Counted from the first letter of the stretch, positions 1 to 8,021 are shown. The stretch: 43,965 nucleotides of DNA from Alphaproteobacteria bacterium (GCA_040905865.1 JBBDQU010000040.1:70534-114498), one strand, 5' to 3'. A program made the numbers and translations. The notes: generated by a model not told the origin, from the sequence alone.

Positions 1-92
1 TCGAAAGCAAGCTGGGCGTCGGCAGCCGGTTTACCGTGTATCTGCCGCATGACGGGACCGGCGCGCGATCGAAACCCGCCAACGCCCCGTGA
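1..92 (+). CDS. C-terminal end of a sensor histidine kinase, probably PhoR (partial)
   Basis: Only the last 29 codons are in the window, read in the frame starting at base 3 and ending at TGA 90-92. The visible residues, S-K-L-G-V-G-S-R-F-T-V-Y-L-P, match the end of the HATPase_c domain of histidine kinases (G-x-G-S-x-F-x-V-x-L-P), followed by a short unstructured tail. The next genes on the same strand are phoU and phoB, so by context this should be the phosphate-regulon kinase PhoR, which phosphorylates PhoB. The identification as a kinase comes from the motif; the PhoR assignment is inference. If correct, no pst transporter genes lie between phoR and phoU here. Confidence 0.7.
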   Translation, partial: ESKLGVGSRFTVYLPHDGTGARSKPANAP

Positions 93-110
93 CCCGCGTC
101 AAGCCGGCGC

Positions 111-139
111 TTGTCATATTACGGTAACAAAAGTGTTAT
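111..139 (+). promoter_or_regulatory. Pho box, three tandem 11-bp repeats (PhoB operator)
   Basis: Three 7-bp half sites are separated by 4-bp A/T spacers: TTGTCAT (111-117), ATTA, CGGTAAC (122-128), AAAA, GTGTTAT (133-139), then AAAA. This matches the known PhoB operator architecture (CTGTCAT-type repeats on an 11-bp period). It lies about 200 bp upstream of the phoU start, in the gap after the kinase gene. It implies that the phoU-phoB unit has its own PhoB-controlled promoter, so PhoB would regulate itself. No convincing -10 element was pinned down. Confidence 0.75.
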
Positions 140-338
140 AAAAGAGCAGTGAGTCAGATCTAGGTTACCCTGCGTTTGGACAGGCCATCCGGCAGGAGCA
201 AGGAAAGAGCAATCAACTCGGGCGCCGGTGTCGACACGCCTGACATCACCAATGCCTCGCGCCCGATCAAGAAGCCCGAAGACAAACGAACCGCATCCTG
301 TAATACCGGCCGGATCGTCCAGAAGGAAAGAAGCAGAA

Positions 339-1085
339 ATGGCAGCAGATCATATTGTCCGCTCGTTCGACGAGGATCTGACCAGGCTCGATAACATGAT
401 CGTCGAAATGGGCGGTCTCGCGGAAATGCAGCTGTCGCAGGCAATCGAGGCGCTGGTGCGCCGCGACGTGAATCTGGCCGAATCGGTCGCCGCGGGCGAT
501 GCCCGGATCGACGCGCTGGAACGCGAAGTGGATATCTTTACCGTCGACGTGCTGGCCCGACGGCAGCCGATGGCGGCCGACCTTCGGCTGGTGATTTCCG
601 CCCTGAAGGCGGCGAACGATCTGGAGCGGATCGGCGATCTGTCCCGCAATATCTGCAAGCGGACCATGGCGCTGGCGCGGACTCCGCCGATGGGCAGCGC
701 CATGAATACGGTCGCCCGGATGAGCCGTCTGGTGCAGGAAATGATCCGTAACGTGCTGGACGCCTATATCAAGCGGGATGTCGATATGGCGAACGACGTC
801 TGGGCCCGCGACCAGGAAGTCGACCAGTTGCATACCAGCCTGTTCCGCGAATTGCTGACCTATATGATGGAAGATCCGCGCAATATCACCGCATGCACGC
901 ATCTGCTGTTCATTGCCAAGAACGTCGAACGCATGGGTGACCACGTGACGAATATCGCCGAATACATCCGGATGATGGTCCTGGGCGAAATGCATGATGA
1001 AATGCGGCCCAAGGATGACCAGAGCAGCATGACGGTCATTTCATCGGATGCGGTTGACGCCAGGAAAAGTACGGAATCCCCATGA
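339..1085 (+). CDS. phoU: Phosphate signalling complex protein PhoU
   Basis: A 248-residue, all-helical protein of the usual PhoU length, built of two repeated three-helix units. Each unit carries the family's metal-binding signature: L-E-R-I-G-D-L-S-R-N in the first half and V-E-R-M-G-D-H-V-T-N in the second. PhoU is cytoplasmic and links the Pst phosphate transporter to PhoR, repressing the Pho regulon when phosphate is plentiful. I start at ATG 339, which has an AGAAGGAAAG ribosome site just upstream. The reading frame stays open back to a GTG at 228, but the extra 37 residues are not family-like. The stop overlaps the phoB start by 4 bp (ATGA), so the two are probably translationally coupled. 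Confidence 0.95.
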   Translation: MAADHIVRSFDEDLTRLDNMIVEMGGLAEMQLSQAIEALVRRDVNLAESVAAGDARIDALEREVDIFTVDVLARRQPMAADLRLVISALKAANDLERIGDLSRNICKRTMALARTPPMGSAMNTVARMSRLVQEMIRNVLDAYIKRDVDMANDVWARDQEVDQLHTSLFRELLTYMMEDPRNITACTHLLFIAKNVERMGDHVTNIAEYIRMMVLGEMHDEMRPKDDQSSMTVISSDAVDARKSTESP

Positions 1086-1774
1086 AACCCTTTATCCTGA
1101 TTGTCGAGGACGAACCGCCCCAGGCGGAACTGCTGTCCTATAACCTGGAGCGCGAGGGGTATCGGACCCGCGTCGCCAGCGACGGCGACGAGGCGCTCGC
1201 GCTGGCGTCGGAGGACCCGCCGGACCTGATCGTGCTGGACTGGATGATGCCGGAAATATCCGGTATCGAGGTCTGCCGTCAGTTGCGCCGGCGGGCCGAT
1301 GCGAAAAACCTGCCGATCATCATGCTGACGGCGCGCGGCGAGGAAGCGGACCGCGTTCGCGGGCTCGATTCCGGCGCCGACGACTACATGGTGAAACCCT
1401 ATTCGCCGGGTGAAATGGTGGCGCGGATCCGCGCATTGCTGCGCCGCACCCGCCCCGGGTTCAGCGACGAGACGCTGGAATATGGCGGCGTCGTCATGGA
1501 CCTGGCGGCCCACAAGGTCACCTGTAACGGTAAACCGGTGCGGCTGGGCCCGACGGAATACCGGCTGCTGCTGACCCTGATCGAACGTCCCGGCCGGGTG
1601 TTCTCGCGCGAGCAGTTGCTGGACCTGGCCTGGGGCCGGGAAATCTATGTGGAGCAGCGCACGGTGGACGTACATATCCGGCGGCTGCGCAAGGCGCTGT
1701 CCGATGCCGGCAGCGAGGACCTGATTCGCACCGTTCGCGGCGCGGGATATTCGCTCGACACCGATAATTGCTGA
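1082..1774 (+). CDS. phoB: Phosphate regulon response regulator PhoB (OmpR family)
   Basis: The 230 residues form a receiver domain (about 1-120) followed by an OmpR/PhoB winged helix (about 130-228). The acidic pocket V-E-D-E is at the N-terminus. The phospho-acceptor is D53 in L-I-V-L-D-W-M-M-P, and the conserved Lys of the receiver lies in Y-M-V-K-P-Y. The C-terminal region shows the effector signature (L-G-P-T-E-Y-R-L-L, then R-T-V-D-V-H-I-R-R-L-R-K-A-L). Phosphorylated PhoB binds Pho boxes and activates phosphate-starvation genes. Position after phoU, with a 4-bp overlap, and the Pho box upstream make PhoB far more likely than another OmpR-type regulator. It is convergent with the symporter gene, with only 6 bp between the stops. 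Confidence 0.93.
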   Translation: MKPFILIVEDEPPQAELLSYNLEREGYRTRVASDGDEALALASEDPPDLIVLDWMMPEISGIEVCRQLRRRADAKNLPIIMLTARGEEADRVRGLDSGADDYMVKPYSPGEMVARIRALLRRTRPGFSDETLEYGGVVMDLAAHKVTCNGKPVRLGPTEYRLLLTLIERPGRVFSREQLLDLAWGREIYVEQRTVDVHIRRLRKALSDAGSEDLIRTVRGAGYSLDTDNC

Positions 1775-1780
1775 TTGTCG

Positions 1781-3181
1781 TCAGGAGTGTTGCAGCCGGG
1801 TTGTCCGGGTCATCGCGCCCAGCGCGAAGGCGGCGAAACCGAGCCCCAGCACCGCGCCGCATATCCACAGCAGCAGCGTGTATTTGTGGATCCCGCCGCT
1901 CAGGGCCTGCACCGCCGGGTGCCCGTTGAGGAAATACAGCGCCGCCCCGGCAATCGCCACGGCGAAGGCGATCAGGTAACTCCATAGCGGGATATCCCGC
2001 CCGCCGAACAGCGAGAAGACGATCACCGGGGCCAGGAACATCGACGCGGTGCCCGAAACGGCGACCGCCGCATAGAGGTCTTCCGTCCCGGCCAGCAGGA
2101 ACAGCAGCCCGCCCAGCATGAACAGCGCCATCGCGATCCGCCCGTTGGCGGCGGTGACCGCGCCCAGCCGCATTTCGACAACCGCCAGCCGCGCCGCCGA
2201 GGACAGCGCGGAATCGAGCGTGGACATGGCCGATACCAGCAATGCGGCATTCAGACAGAAGATGACGGCGGGGTTGAACATGCGCATCCAGACCGCCGCC
2301 ATCGCCTCGCCTTCCTGCGCGACAAGCCCGGCCTGCGCGCCGAACAGCCCGAACAGGAAGATGCAGCCGGCGGAAATCCAGAACGCATGCAGAAACGACA
2401 GCCTTGTCGTCCGCCGGTCCGCCAGGAAGCCCCGGTCGATCATCACCGGGTCATGCGCCGGGTAGCTGAGCACCTGCAGCGCGGCGACGGCCAGCAATAT
2501 CCAGCCAGGGGCCGGGCCCGATACGCCGGGCGCGGACAGCGCCGTCGCCAGTTCGAATTCGGGTGCGGCGAACAGGGCTACCGCCGCGACCGCCAGAACA
2601 ACGAGGAACAGCAGCATCTGCGCGACATCGGTCCGCAGGGAGGCGCGCAGCCCGCCCATCATCGAATAGGTCAGCCCGACCAGCACGAATGCGGTGATGG
2701 CGAGTTCGCGGGCATAGGCGTAGCCGGAAAAGGCGGCGGCGAAGATCACGCCGACCACCAGCAGGTTGGCGAAGACTTCCGACATCAGCCGCAGGGCGAC
2801 CACGGCGTTGTAGCAGGCGACGCCGGCCGCGCCGAACCGGTCGCGCAGGAAGTCCTGCAGCGACGCGGCGCCATGGCGGAACCGGACGCGGTCGACGATG
2901 ACGGCGCCAGTCAGGAAGGATGCGTAATAGGTCGTATAGGCCAGCACGCCGGCGATGCCGTAATAGAATCCCAGGATCGCCGCGTTCATCAGCGATCGGG
3001 CGAATATCCAGGTCGTGACCTGGCTGAGCACCAGCGTCCACAACCCAGGCGCACGGCCGGTTTCGTCGCGTCCGGAAAAGAAACCGTCCACGCCCGTTAC
3101 CCGCGGCGACAGCACAAGGCTGACCACGGCGATGACGGTCACAAAGGCGACGAGCGCCAGGGGATCGGCAAAATAGGACAA
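1781..3181 (-). CDS. Sodium:solute symporter (SSS family)
   Basis: A 466-residue, very hydrophobic protein with about 12-13 predicted membrane helices, somewhat shorter than PutP/PanF-type members. Features recalling the SSS family are the early G-x-D-x-F-F-S-G-R segment, G-G-L-R-A-S-L-R-T-D-V-A-Q in the middle, and S-A-M-S-T-L-D-S-A-L-S-S-A-A-R, which matches the conserved Na+-site helix with its Ser/Thr/Asp residues. It probably takes up a small organic solute with Na+; the substrate cannot be told from sequence. The start is TTG at 3181, the only start codon in this frame before an upstream stop at about 3212-3214. A 28-bp palindrome lies 32 bp upstream and may control it. Confidence 0.88.
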   Translation of the reverse strand: MSYFADPLALVAFVTVIAVVSLVLSPRVTGVDGFFSGRDETGRAPGLWTLVLSQVTTWIFARSLMNAAILGFYYGIAGVLAYTTYYASFLTGAVIVDRVRFRHGAASLQDFLRDRFGAAGVACYNAVVALRLMSEVFANLLVVGVIFAAAFSGYAYARELAITAFVLVGLTYSMMGGLRASLRTDVAQMLLFLVVLAVAAVALFAAPEFELATALSAPGVSGPAPGWILLAVAALQVLSYPAHDPVMIDRGFLADRRTTRLSFLHAFWISAGCIFLFGLFGAQAGLVAQEGEAMAAVWMRMFNPAVIFCLNAALLVSAMSTLDSALSSAARLAVVEMRLGAVTAANGRIAMALFMLGGLLFLLAGTEDLYAAVAVSGTASMFLAPVIVFSLFGGRDIPLWSYLIAFAVAIAGAALYFLNGHPAVQALSGGIHKYTLLLWICGAVLGLGFAAFALGAMTRTTRLQHS

Positions 3182-3213
3182 GACAACAACTTTCTGAAGC
3201 AGAACTGAGGATC

Positions 3214-3241
3214 ACAGATAACCCGTGCACGGGTTATCTGT
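3214..3241. promoter_or_regulatory. 28-bp perfect palindrome, candidate operator
   Basis: The left half is ACAGATAACCCGTG and the right half is its exact reverse complement, with no spacer. It sits between the divergent symporter (start 3181, minus) and split-barrel protein (start 3374, plus) genes. Symmetry this long suggests a homodimeric regulator's site, or a hairpin in the symporter leader. No regulator gene is adjacent and I do not recognise the motif as a named operator. Confidence 0.6.
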
Positions 3242-3373
3242 CGCCTCACATTCGCGCGATTCCGCCGCCGTTCCGCGTGACGGGATTGGTGCCGTTCGAA
3301 TGGCGCGTTTGGACCCTGCGGGGGTACGTTCGATAGTCTAAAGAAGAGAAAGGTTTATTAGCGGAGGAAACGG

Positions 3374-3850
3374 ATGCTGACCGACGACATGAAACGCGTG
3401 ATCCGCGAACAGAAACTGGGCTTCCTGGCGAGCGTCAATGCGGACGGCACGCCCAACCTTTCGCCCAAGGCGACCTATATCGTCCTCGACGATACCACGA
3501 TTGCCTTCGTCGAACTGCGGTCGCCGAACACGATGCGCAACCTTGCGCGCAATCCCTCGGTGGCGCTGAATTTCGTCGATCCCTTCGTGCGCAAGGGCTA
3601 CCGGTTCCAGGGGCGCGCCACCGCCGTGATGCGGGGCGCCGACGGCTTCGATGCGCTGTTCGCCCGGTTCGGCGATCTGGGCGGACTGGCGGAGGCGGTG
3701 CGCGCGGTCGTGCGCATCGACCTTGAGGAAGCCGACGCCCTGATTTCCCCCGCCTATGACCGGGGGGCGACCGAACATTCCCTGCGACAGGACTGGACCC
3801 GGAAATTCCGCGACATGCAGCCCGGCGGTATCTTCGACACGGGCGTTTAG
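3374..3850 (+). CDS. Pyridoxamine 5'-phosphate oxidase-family FMN-binding split-barrel protein
   Basis: The 158-residue protein has the N-terminal pattern of the PNPOx-like split barrel: a helix, then L-G-F-L-A-S-V-N-A-D-G-T-P-N-L-S-P-K, a strand pair, and L-R-S-P-N-T-M-R-N-L-A-R-N-P-S-V-A-L-N-F. The F-L-A-S-V and P-N-L-S-P-K segments are where FMN phosphate is normally bound. Members are small cytoplasmic flavin-dependent reductases or oxidases with varied substrates; true PdxH function is unlikely because PdxH is longer and has distinct active-site segments. A clear GGAGGAAA ribosome site precedes ATG 3374. It stands alone between the symporter and an intergenic repeat region, with no operon partner. 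Confidence 0.85.
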   Translation: MLTDDMKRVIREQKLGFLASVNADGTPNLSPKATYIVLDDTTIAFVELRSPNTMRNLARNPSVALNFVDPFVRKGYRFQGRATAVMRGADGFDALFARFGDLGGLAEAVRAVVRIDLEEADALISPAYDRGATEHSLRQDWTRKFRDMQPGGIFDTGV

Positions 3851-4045
3851 GCGCTTACCGAATGCGCGGCGTACCCGGAAAATCTTGGATGAGCTCCGGT
3901 GGCGGGTACTTGAAACTGGAAGTGAAAGCATTATATTCCTATTATTCGGTTGTGGCCATGATCCGCCGCCCGATATCGGAAAATGCAAATAAAAGCCAAC
4001 CATTGCCAATGAAATCAGGATATCGCCAGGGGCAGCACCGCCAAT

Positions 4046-4085
4046 CGATGTTAACCGATGTTAAGGGATGTTAAGGGATGTTAAT
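4046..4085 (+). repeat. Four tandem 10-bp repeats (GATGTTAA core)
   Basis: Units cgatgttaac (4046-4055), cgatgttaag (4056-4065), ggatgttaag (4066-4075) and ggatgttaat (4076-4085) share a GATGTTAA core at exactly one helical turn. They lie 36 bp before the start of the small MmgE/PrpD-like gene. The phasing suggests cooperative protein binding on one DNA face. The spacing is TTAA-N6-TTAA, one base short of the CtrA consensus TTAA-N7-TTAA. The rest of the 3851-4120 gap shows no convincing gene. Confidence 0.7.
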
Positions 4086-4120
4086 CCGCGCGTAATTTTT
4101 ATGCCGGGAGGAATCGACCG

Positions 4121-4417
4121 ATGGATGGTGTAACGGGGCGGCTGGCCGGATTCGTGGCGGAGACCGGGTTCGAGGACCTGCCGGCGGCGATTGTCGCGCG
4201 GGTGACGGTGCGGGGCGAAACCCATGAGGCCTTTGTCGAAGCGCCAAAAGGCGGGCCCGGAAATTTCATGGATGAATCCGAATTCATGGATGAATTCAAT
4301 ACATTATGCGGGCATTATATGTCGAAACCGGCCATGGACCGCTTCGCCAGGGGCCTTCTGACGCTGGACCAGGCGAACAGCGTGGCGTCTGTGCCGGGCT
4401 TCGGCCAGGCCCATTGA
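4121..4417 (+). CDS. Internally deleted MmgE/PrpD-family remnant (98 residues)
   Basis: Residues 1-27 (V-T-G-R-L-A-G-F-V-A-E-T, F-E-D-L-P-A-A-I-V) look like the extreme N-terminus of MmgE/PrpD proteins. Residues from about 28 (V-T-V-R-G-E-T-H-E-A-F-V-E-A-P-K-G-G-P) look like their C-terminal domain, which is followed by acidic helix text and a tail. Full-length members are around 450 residues, so roughly 350 residues appear to be missing with the frame kept. A good GGGAGGAA ribosome site precedes ATG 4121, so it may still be expressed. A short duplication encodes F-M-D-E twice at about 4266-4296. MmgE/PrpD enzymes are dehydratases of the 2-methylcitrate type; this fragment would lack the catalytic core. 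The family call is from motif memory. Confidence 0.6.
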   Translation: MDGVTGRLAGFVAETGFEDLPAAIVARVTVRGETHEAFVEAPKGGPGNFMDESEFMDEFNTLCGHYMSKPAMDRFARGLLTLDQANSVASVPGFGQAH

Positions 4418-4500
4418 CCGGTGGCGTTCTCCGCGATTGCTTCGAACCCGATCCACGCCTATGTTCCGCCCGGAATTAGGCCGTATCCGGTAAGAAATCG

Positions 4501-6303
4501 ATGACTGATCAAAGCCATATCCGCAATTTTGCGATCATTGCCCATATCGACCATGGCAAATCGACGCTGGCCGACCGGCTGATCGAGAAGGCCGGGTCGC
4601 TGGCGGCGCGCGAGATGAAGGAACAGTTCCTCGATTCGATGGATCTGGAGCGCGAACGCGGCATCACCATCAAGGCGCATGCGGTCCGCCTGGAATACAG
4701 GGCGAAGGACGGCGAGACCTATATCCTCAACCTGATGGACACGCCGGGCCATGTCGATTTCGCCTATGAGGTGAGCCGCAGCCTGGCCGCCTGCGAGGGA
4801 TCGATCCTGCTGGTCGACGCCAGCCAGGGAGTCGAGGCGCAGACGCTGGCGAATGTCTATCTGGCGCTGGACGCCGACCATGAAATCGTCACCGTCCTGA
4901 ACAAGGTCGACCTGCCCTCCGCGGAGCCGGACCGGATCCGCCAGCAGATCGAGGATGTGATCGGGCTGGACGCCAGCGACGCCATTGCCGTTTCCGCCAA
5001 AACGGGGCAGGGCGTGGACGACGTGCTGGAGGCGCTGGTGAAGCATCTGCCGCCGCCCGCCGGCGATCCGAAAGCGCCGCTGCGCGCCTTGCTGGTCGAC
5101 AGCTGGTATGACGCCTATCTCGGCGTCGTGGCGCTGGTTCGCGTCGTCGACGGCACCCTGACCAAGGGCCAGCGTATCCGCATGATGGCCACCGGTACCG
5201 CCCATCCGGTGGAGCGCGTCGGCATCTTCACGCCGAAGGGCGTCATGATCGACGCGCTGGGCCCCGGCGAGATCGGCTTTATCACCGCCTCGATCAAATC
5301 GGTCGCGGATTGCAAGGTCGGCGATACGCTGACCGACGACCGCGTGCCGGCGCTCAAGGTGCTGGCCGGGTTCAAGCCGTCGGTGCCGGTCGTGTTCTGC
5401 GGGCTGTTTCCCGTCGACGCGGCGGATTACGACGATCTGCGCGAGAGCCTGGCGCGGCTCGCGCTGAACGATTCGAGCTTCCATTACGAACCGGAAACCT
5501 CCGCCGCGCTGGGCTTCGGGTTCCGCTGCGGCTGCCTCGGCCTGCTGCATCTGGAAATCGTCCAGGAACGGCTGGAGCGGGAATTCGACCTTGACCTCAT
5601 CACCACCGCCCCCTCCGTCGTCTACCGGATCGCGCTGACCAATGGCGAACAGATCGAACTGCACAACCCGGCGGATTATCCCGAACCGATGCGGATCGAC
5701 ACCATCGCCGAACCCTGGATCAAGGCGACGATCATGGCGCCGGACGAATATCTCGGCGGGATTCTGTCGCTGTGCACGGAACGGCGCGGGGAGCAGGTGG
5801 AACTGACCTATGTCGGCGACCGGGCCATGGTCGTTTACAGGCTACCGCTGAACGAGGTCGTGTTCGATTTCTACGACCGGCTGAAATCGATCAGCCGCGG
5901 CTACGCCAGCTTCGATTATGAAATTTCCGGATACCGCGAAGGCGACCTGGTCAAGGTCGGCATTCTGGTGAACAACGAACCGGTCGATGCGCTGGCGCTG
6001 ATCACCCATAAATCGCAGTCGGAACGGCGCGGCCGGCAGCTCTGCGAACGATTGAAGACTCTGATCCCGCGCCAGTTGTTCAAGATCGCCATCCAGGCCT
6101 CGATCGGCGGCAAGGTGATTGCCCGGGAAACCGTCAGCGCGCTGCGCAAGGACGTGACCGCGAAATGCTATGGCGGCGACATTACCCGCAAGCGCAAGCT
6201 GCTGGAAAAGCAGAAGAAGGGCAAGAAGCGGATGCGCCAGTTCGGCCAGGTGGAAATCCCGCAATCGGCCTTCCTCGAAGCGCTGCGGATGGAGGACCGC
6301 TAG
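4501..6303 (+). CDS. lepA: Elongation factor 4 (LepA), translational GTPase
   Basis: The 600-residue length is typical for LepA. The G-domain motifs are clear: [10 protein letters not shown] (G1), R-G-I-T-I-K-A (G2, with the LepA-style I-T-I-K), D-T-P-G-H-V-D-F (G3), N-K-V-D-L-P (G4) and V-S-A-K-T-G (G5). Domain II and the EF-G-like domains III and V follow, with [13 protein letters not shown] typical of LepA. The LepA-specific C-terminal domain ends with the conserved [17 protein letters not shown]. LepA is a ribosome-associated GTPase that affects translocation and 30S biogenesis. It starts at ATG 4501 and is convergent with the next small gene, one base apart. Confidence 0.98.
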   Translation: MTDQSHIRNFAIIAHIDHGKSTLADRLIEKAGSLAAREMKEQFLDSMDLERERGITIKAHAVRLEYRAKDGETYILNLMDTPGHVDFAYEVSRSLAACEGSILLVDASQGVEAQTLANVYLALDADHEIVTVLNKVDLPSAEPDRIRQQIEDVIGLDASDAIAVSAKTGQGVDDVLEALVKHLPPPAGDPKAPLRALLVDSWYDAYLGVVALVRVVDGTLTKGQRIRMMATGTAHPVERVGIFTPKGVMIDALGPGEIGFITASIKSVADCKVGDTLTDDRVPALKVLAGFKPSVPVVFCGLFPVDAADYDDLRESLARLALNDSSFHYEPETSAALGFGFRCGCLGLLHLEIVQERLEREFDLDLITTAPSVVYRIALTNGEQIELHNPADYPEPMRIDTIAEPWIKATIMAPDEYLGGILSLCTERRGEQVELTYVGDRAMVVYRLPLNEVVFDFYDRLKSISRGYASFDYEISGYREGDLVKVGILVNNEPVDALALITHKSQSERRGRQLCERLKTLIPRQLFKIAIQASIGGKVIARETVSALRKDVTAKCYGGDITRKRKLLEKQKKGKKRMRQFGQVEIPQSAFLEALRMEDR

Positions 6304-6304
6304 A

Positions 6305-6652
6305 TCAGCGCCGCAGGCCCCTGGGTCGCGGCGGCCGCCGGCCGAGACGCAGGAACAGCCCGCCAAGCATCAGGAACAGCACGAACAGGATCGTGAACGA
6401 TTCCCAGGTCGGCCGCAGCAGAAGATACGGGACGATGACCGAGTCCCACAGCGCCGGCAGGTGCAGGTGACGCTGGATGACGACCTGTATCATGTTCAGG
6501 CTCTCGATATCCGCGCTGGCCCAAGCCTGCCCCGCGACCGCCGTGACATCCGTGCCCACCAGCCAGATCGCCACCCCCGACAGCAGGGTAATCAACGACA
6601 GTGCGACGAACAGACGGCCCAGAAAACGCAAAATCGACACGCGGAATACCAT
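6305..6652 (-). CDS. Small membrane protein of unknown function
   Basis: A 115-residue protein with two clear hydrophobic helices: about residues 9-32 (L-G-R-L-F-V-A-L-S-L-I-T-L-L-S-G...) and about 85-103 (F-T-I-L-F-V-L-F-L-M-L-G-G-L-F-L). A soluble loop of some 50 residues lies between them, and a basic, proline-rich tail (R-R-P-P-R-P-R-G-L-R-R) probably stays in the cytoplasm. I do not recognise a named family. It starts at ATG 6652 and ends one base from the lepA stop in convergent orientation. The real-gene call rests on the membrane pattern and on the fit between lepA and the tRNA gene. Confidence 0.7.
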   Translation of the reverse strand: MVFRVSILRFLGRLFVALSLITLLSGVAIWLVGTDVTAVAGQAWASADIESLNMIQVVIQRHLHLPALWDSVIVPYLLLRPTWESFTILFVLFLMLGGLFLRLGRRPPRPRGLRR

Positions 6653-6770
6653 CCTGTTTCAAGCAATGCGGGGCACCCTAACACGCATGGGTTTCGGCGG
6701 GAACCACTGGCTTGCGTACGGGAAAGCAAGAATGTAGTGTCCGCCGCGCCGACCGGGACGGTTCGGCCGT

Positions 6771-6858
6771 GGAAGGGTGGCCGAGTGGCTTAAGGCGCAC
6801 GCTTGGAAAGCGTGTTTAGGGAAACCTAACGCGGGTTCGAATCCCGCTCCTTCCGCCA
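6771..6858 (+). tRNA. tRNA-Ser (anticodon GGA)
   Basis: A full class II cloverleaf can be drawn. Acceptor GGAAGGG pairs with TCCTTCC (one G-U), the D arm includes GCCGAGTGGCTTAAGGC, and the anticodon stem CACGC/GCGTG carries loop TTGGAAA, giving anticodon GGA. The long variable arm TTAGG-gaaa-CCTAA is typical of serine tRNAs. The T arm is GCGGG-TTCGAAT-CCCGC, the discriminator is G and a CCA end is encoded. It reads UCC and UCU codons. Confidence 0.97.
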
Positions 6859-6872
6859 TTCCTCCCGTATCA

Positions 6873-7340
6873 TCAGCCAATTTCCCAGGCGCCGTTGCGG
6901 ATCCGGCAGGCCGTGCTCTGCCGTTCGACGGTTGCGCTTTCGCCCATGGCACTGGCGATGAATTCCCGGCAGTCGCGGCCGTCGGACGCCTGGAAGCTGC
7001 GCAGAATCCGGAAACTGCCGGCCGAACCGGTGTCCTCGTTCTCCCAATAGACCGTCGATCCCTCAGCCGCGCTGTCCAGGCTCAGAAAGGCCGCGCGCTC
7101 CATCTTCTGCTTGTCCATCCGGATGATGTAGTCGGCCGCGTAATAGCCGCCGGCGCCGCCGGCCGCCGCGCCGAGGATGGTCATGACGGTCTGCCCGGTG
7201 CCGCTGCCCAGGATGTTGTAACCGACGAAGGCGCCCAGAAACATGCCGGAAAGCGTCGCGCTGGCCCGCTGGTTGGCGGGGTCGCCGGTCTGACAGGCGG
7301 TGAGGCCGGCAAGCAGGACAAGCACGGCGATACGCTTCAT
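6873..7340 (-). CDS. Glycine-rich outer-membrane lipoprotein (surface-antigen/glycine-zipper type)
   Basis: The 155-residue protein begins M-K-R-I-A-V-L-V-L-L-A-G-L-T-A-C, a type II signal peptide with lipobox L-T-A-C and lipidation at Cys16. A glycine-zipper-like hydrophobic stretch follows (G-M-F-L-G-A-F-V-G-Y-N-I-L-G, G-A-A-A-G-G-A-G-G-Y-Y). The C-terminal half (about 90-155) is a soluble domain with Y-W-E-N-E-D-T-G-S-A-G, D-C-R-E-F and A-C-R-I-R-N-G-A-W-E, resembling the end of 17-kDa surface-antigen lipoproteins. It is likely envelope-associated. I start at ATG 7340 because the signal peptide begins there; the frame is open upstream to 7412 but the added residues would mask the signal. 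Confidence 0.8.
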   Translation of the reverse strand: MKRIAVLVLLAGLTACQTGDPANQRASATLSGMFLGAFVGYNILGSGTGQTVMTILGAAAGGAGGYYAADYIIRMDKQKMERAAFLSLDSAAEGSTVYWENEDTGSAGSFRILRSFQASDGRDCREFIASAMGESATVERQSTACRIRNGAWEIG

Positions 7341-7439
7341 GAAATTACATCCCCATCGGGCCCGTTGCGTTGACGGCGCAGTCGCGCGAGGCTCGCATCG
7401 AAAGGTTAACAAACTATTGAAAGGGTCATGTCGCCGGAC

Positions 7440-7459
7440 ACGCCGGGCGCCGCCGGCGT
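7440..7459 (-). terminator. GC-rich hairpin after the small 7461-7718 gene
   Basis: ACGCCGG (7440-7446) and CCGGCGT (7453-7459) form a 7-bp stem with a 6-nt loop directly after the TAA stop of the minus-strand gene at 7461. No T tract follows on the minus strand, so it may be a weak terminator or an mRNA-protecting hairpin rather than a classical intrinsic terminator. Confidence 0.35.
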
Positions 7460-7460
7460 C

Positions 7461-7718
7461 TTACGTGTTGGCGGAGTTGCCGGCCAGGGGGCTGTATCCG
7501 AGCGCGGTCCGCATTTCCTCGATATCCTTCCGGGATCCCGCGCGCTCCAGAATGACGAGGACGGCGTCATTCATCGGCGATGTCGAGGCGGCGCGCCAGC
7601 CGACCGACAGCAGATCGTTCAGTGCCCGAATGTCAGCCGCTTTTTGGATAATGACCGCATGTTGCACGCGCACGAGTTCGGGTTCGTCGCTTGCGATATC
7701 CTTACCAGACGTAGTCAT
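7461..7718 (-). CDS. Small hypothetical protein
   Basis: An 85-residue soluble protein of alternating helices, with no signal peptide, membrane segment or motif I recognise. Charged and hydrophobic residues are spaced as in a folded domain (I-I-Q-K-A-A-D-I-R-A-L-N-D-L-L, then D-A-V-L-V-I-L-E-R-A-G-S-R-K-D-I-E-E-M), which supports a real gene. It starts at ATG 7718 with an AGGGATA-like ribosome site a little far upstream. It could form a unit with the downstream lipoprotein gene on the same strand, though about 120 bp and a hairpin separate them. Function is unknown. Confidence 0.6.
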   Translation of the reverse strand: MTTSGKDIASDEPELVRVQHAVIIQKAADIRALNDLLSVGWRAASTSPMNDAVLVILERAGSRKDIEEMRTALGYSPLAGNSANT

Positions 7719-8021
7719 GATCGAATATCCCTATCGATGAGACAGGCTACCTAACATTACCGGCGCCGGAAGGCAAGAATCGTCGGCGCCGGATGCGGCA
7801 GCGACATGCCCCGCCCGTAACGATATCTTCCGGCCGCACGCGAATAGTGGGGAACATCGCGTTGACCGGAGTCGTTTCCTGCGCAGGAGAATATTCCGGT
7901 CATGGAACCGTGATGCATATTGGCTGTCTTTTTGCCACAGTTCTGTCATATTCAATGGGTTCCGTGGTCCGGGTACGCCGGAGAAGGCGGGTACCGACCG
8001 AACTGAAAAAGGAGGGCTGCT
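7719..8021. other. Intergenic region upstream of tldD, with a 12-bp palindrome
   Basis: About 300 bp between divergent genes. It holds a perfect 12-bp palindrome, TCCTGCGCAGGA (7877-7888), and moderately AT-rich text near 7920-7960 that may include the tldD promoter. No convincing small gene or structured RNA was seen. Confidence 0.4.

Noticed and set aside
228-338. Extended phoU start at GTG 228
   Set aside because: The extra 37 residues are not PhoU-like; ATG 339 has a good ribosome site.
3862-4074. Possible 70-residue gene in the 3851-4120 gap
   Set aside because: No ribosome site, odd composition, and its end runs into the 10-bp repeats.
4046-4085. CtrA binding sites
   Set aside because: TTAA units are 10 bp apart, not the 11 bp of the TTAA-N7-TTAA consensus.
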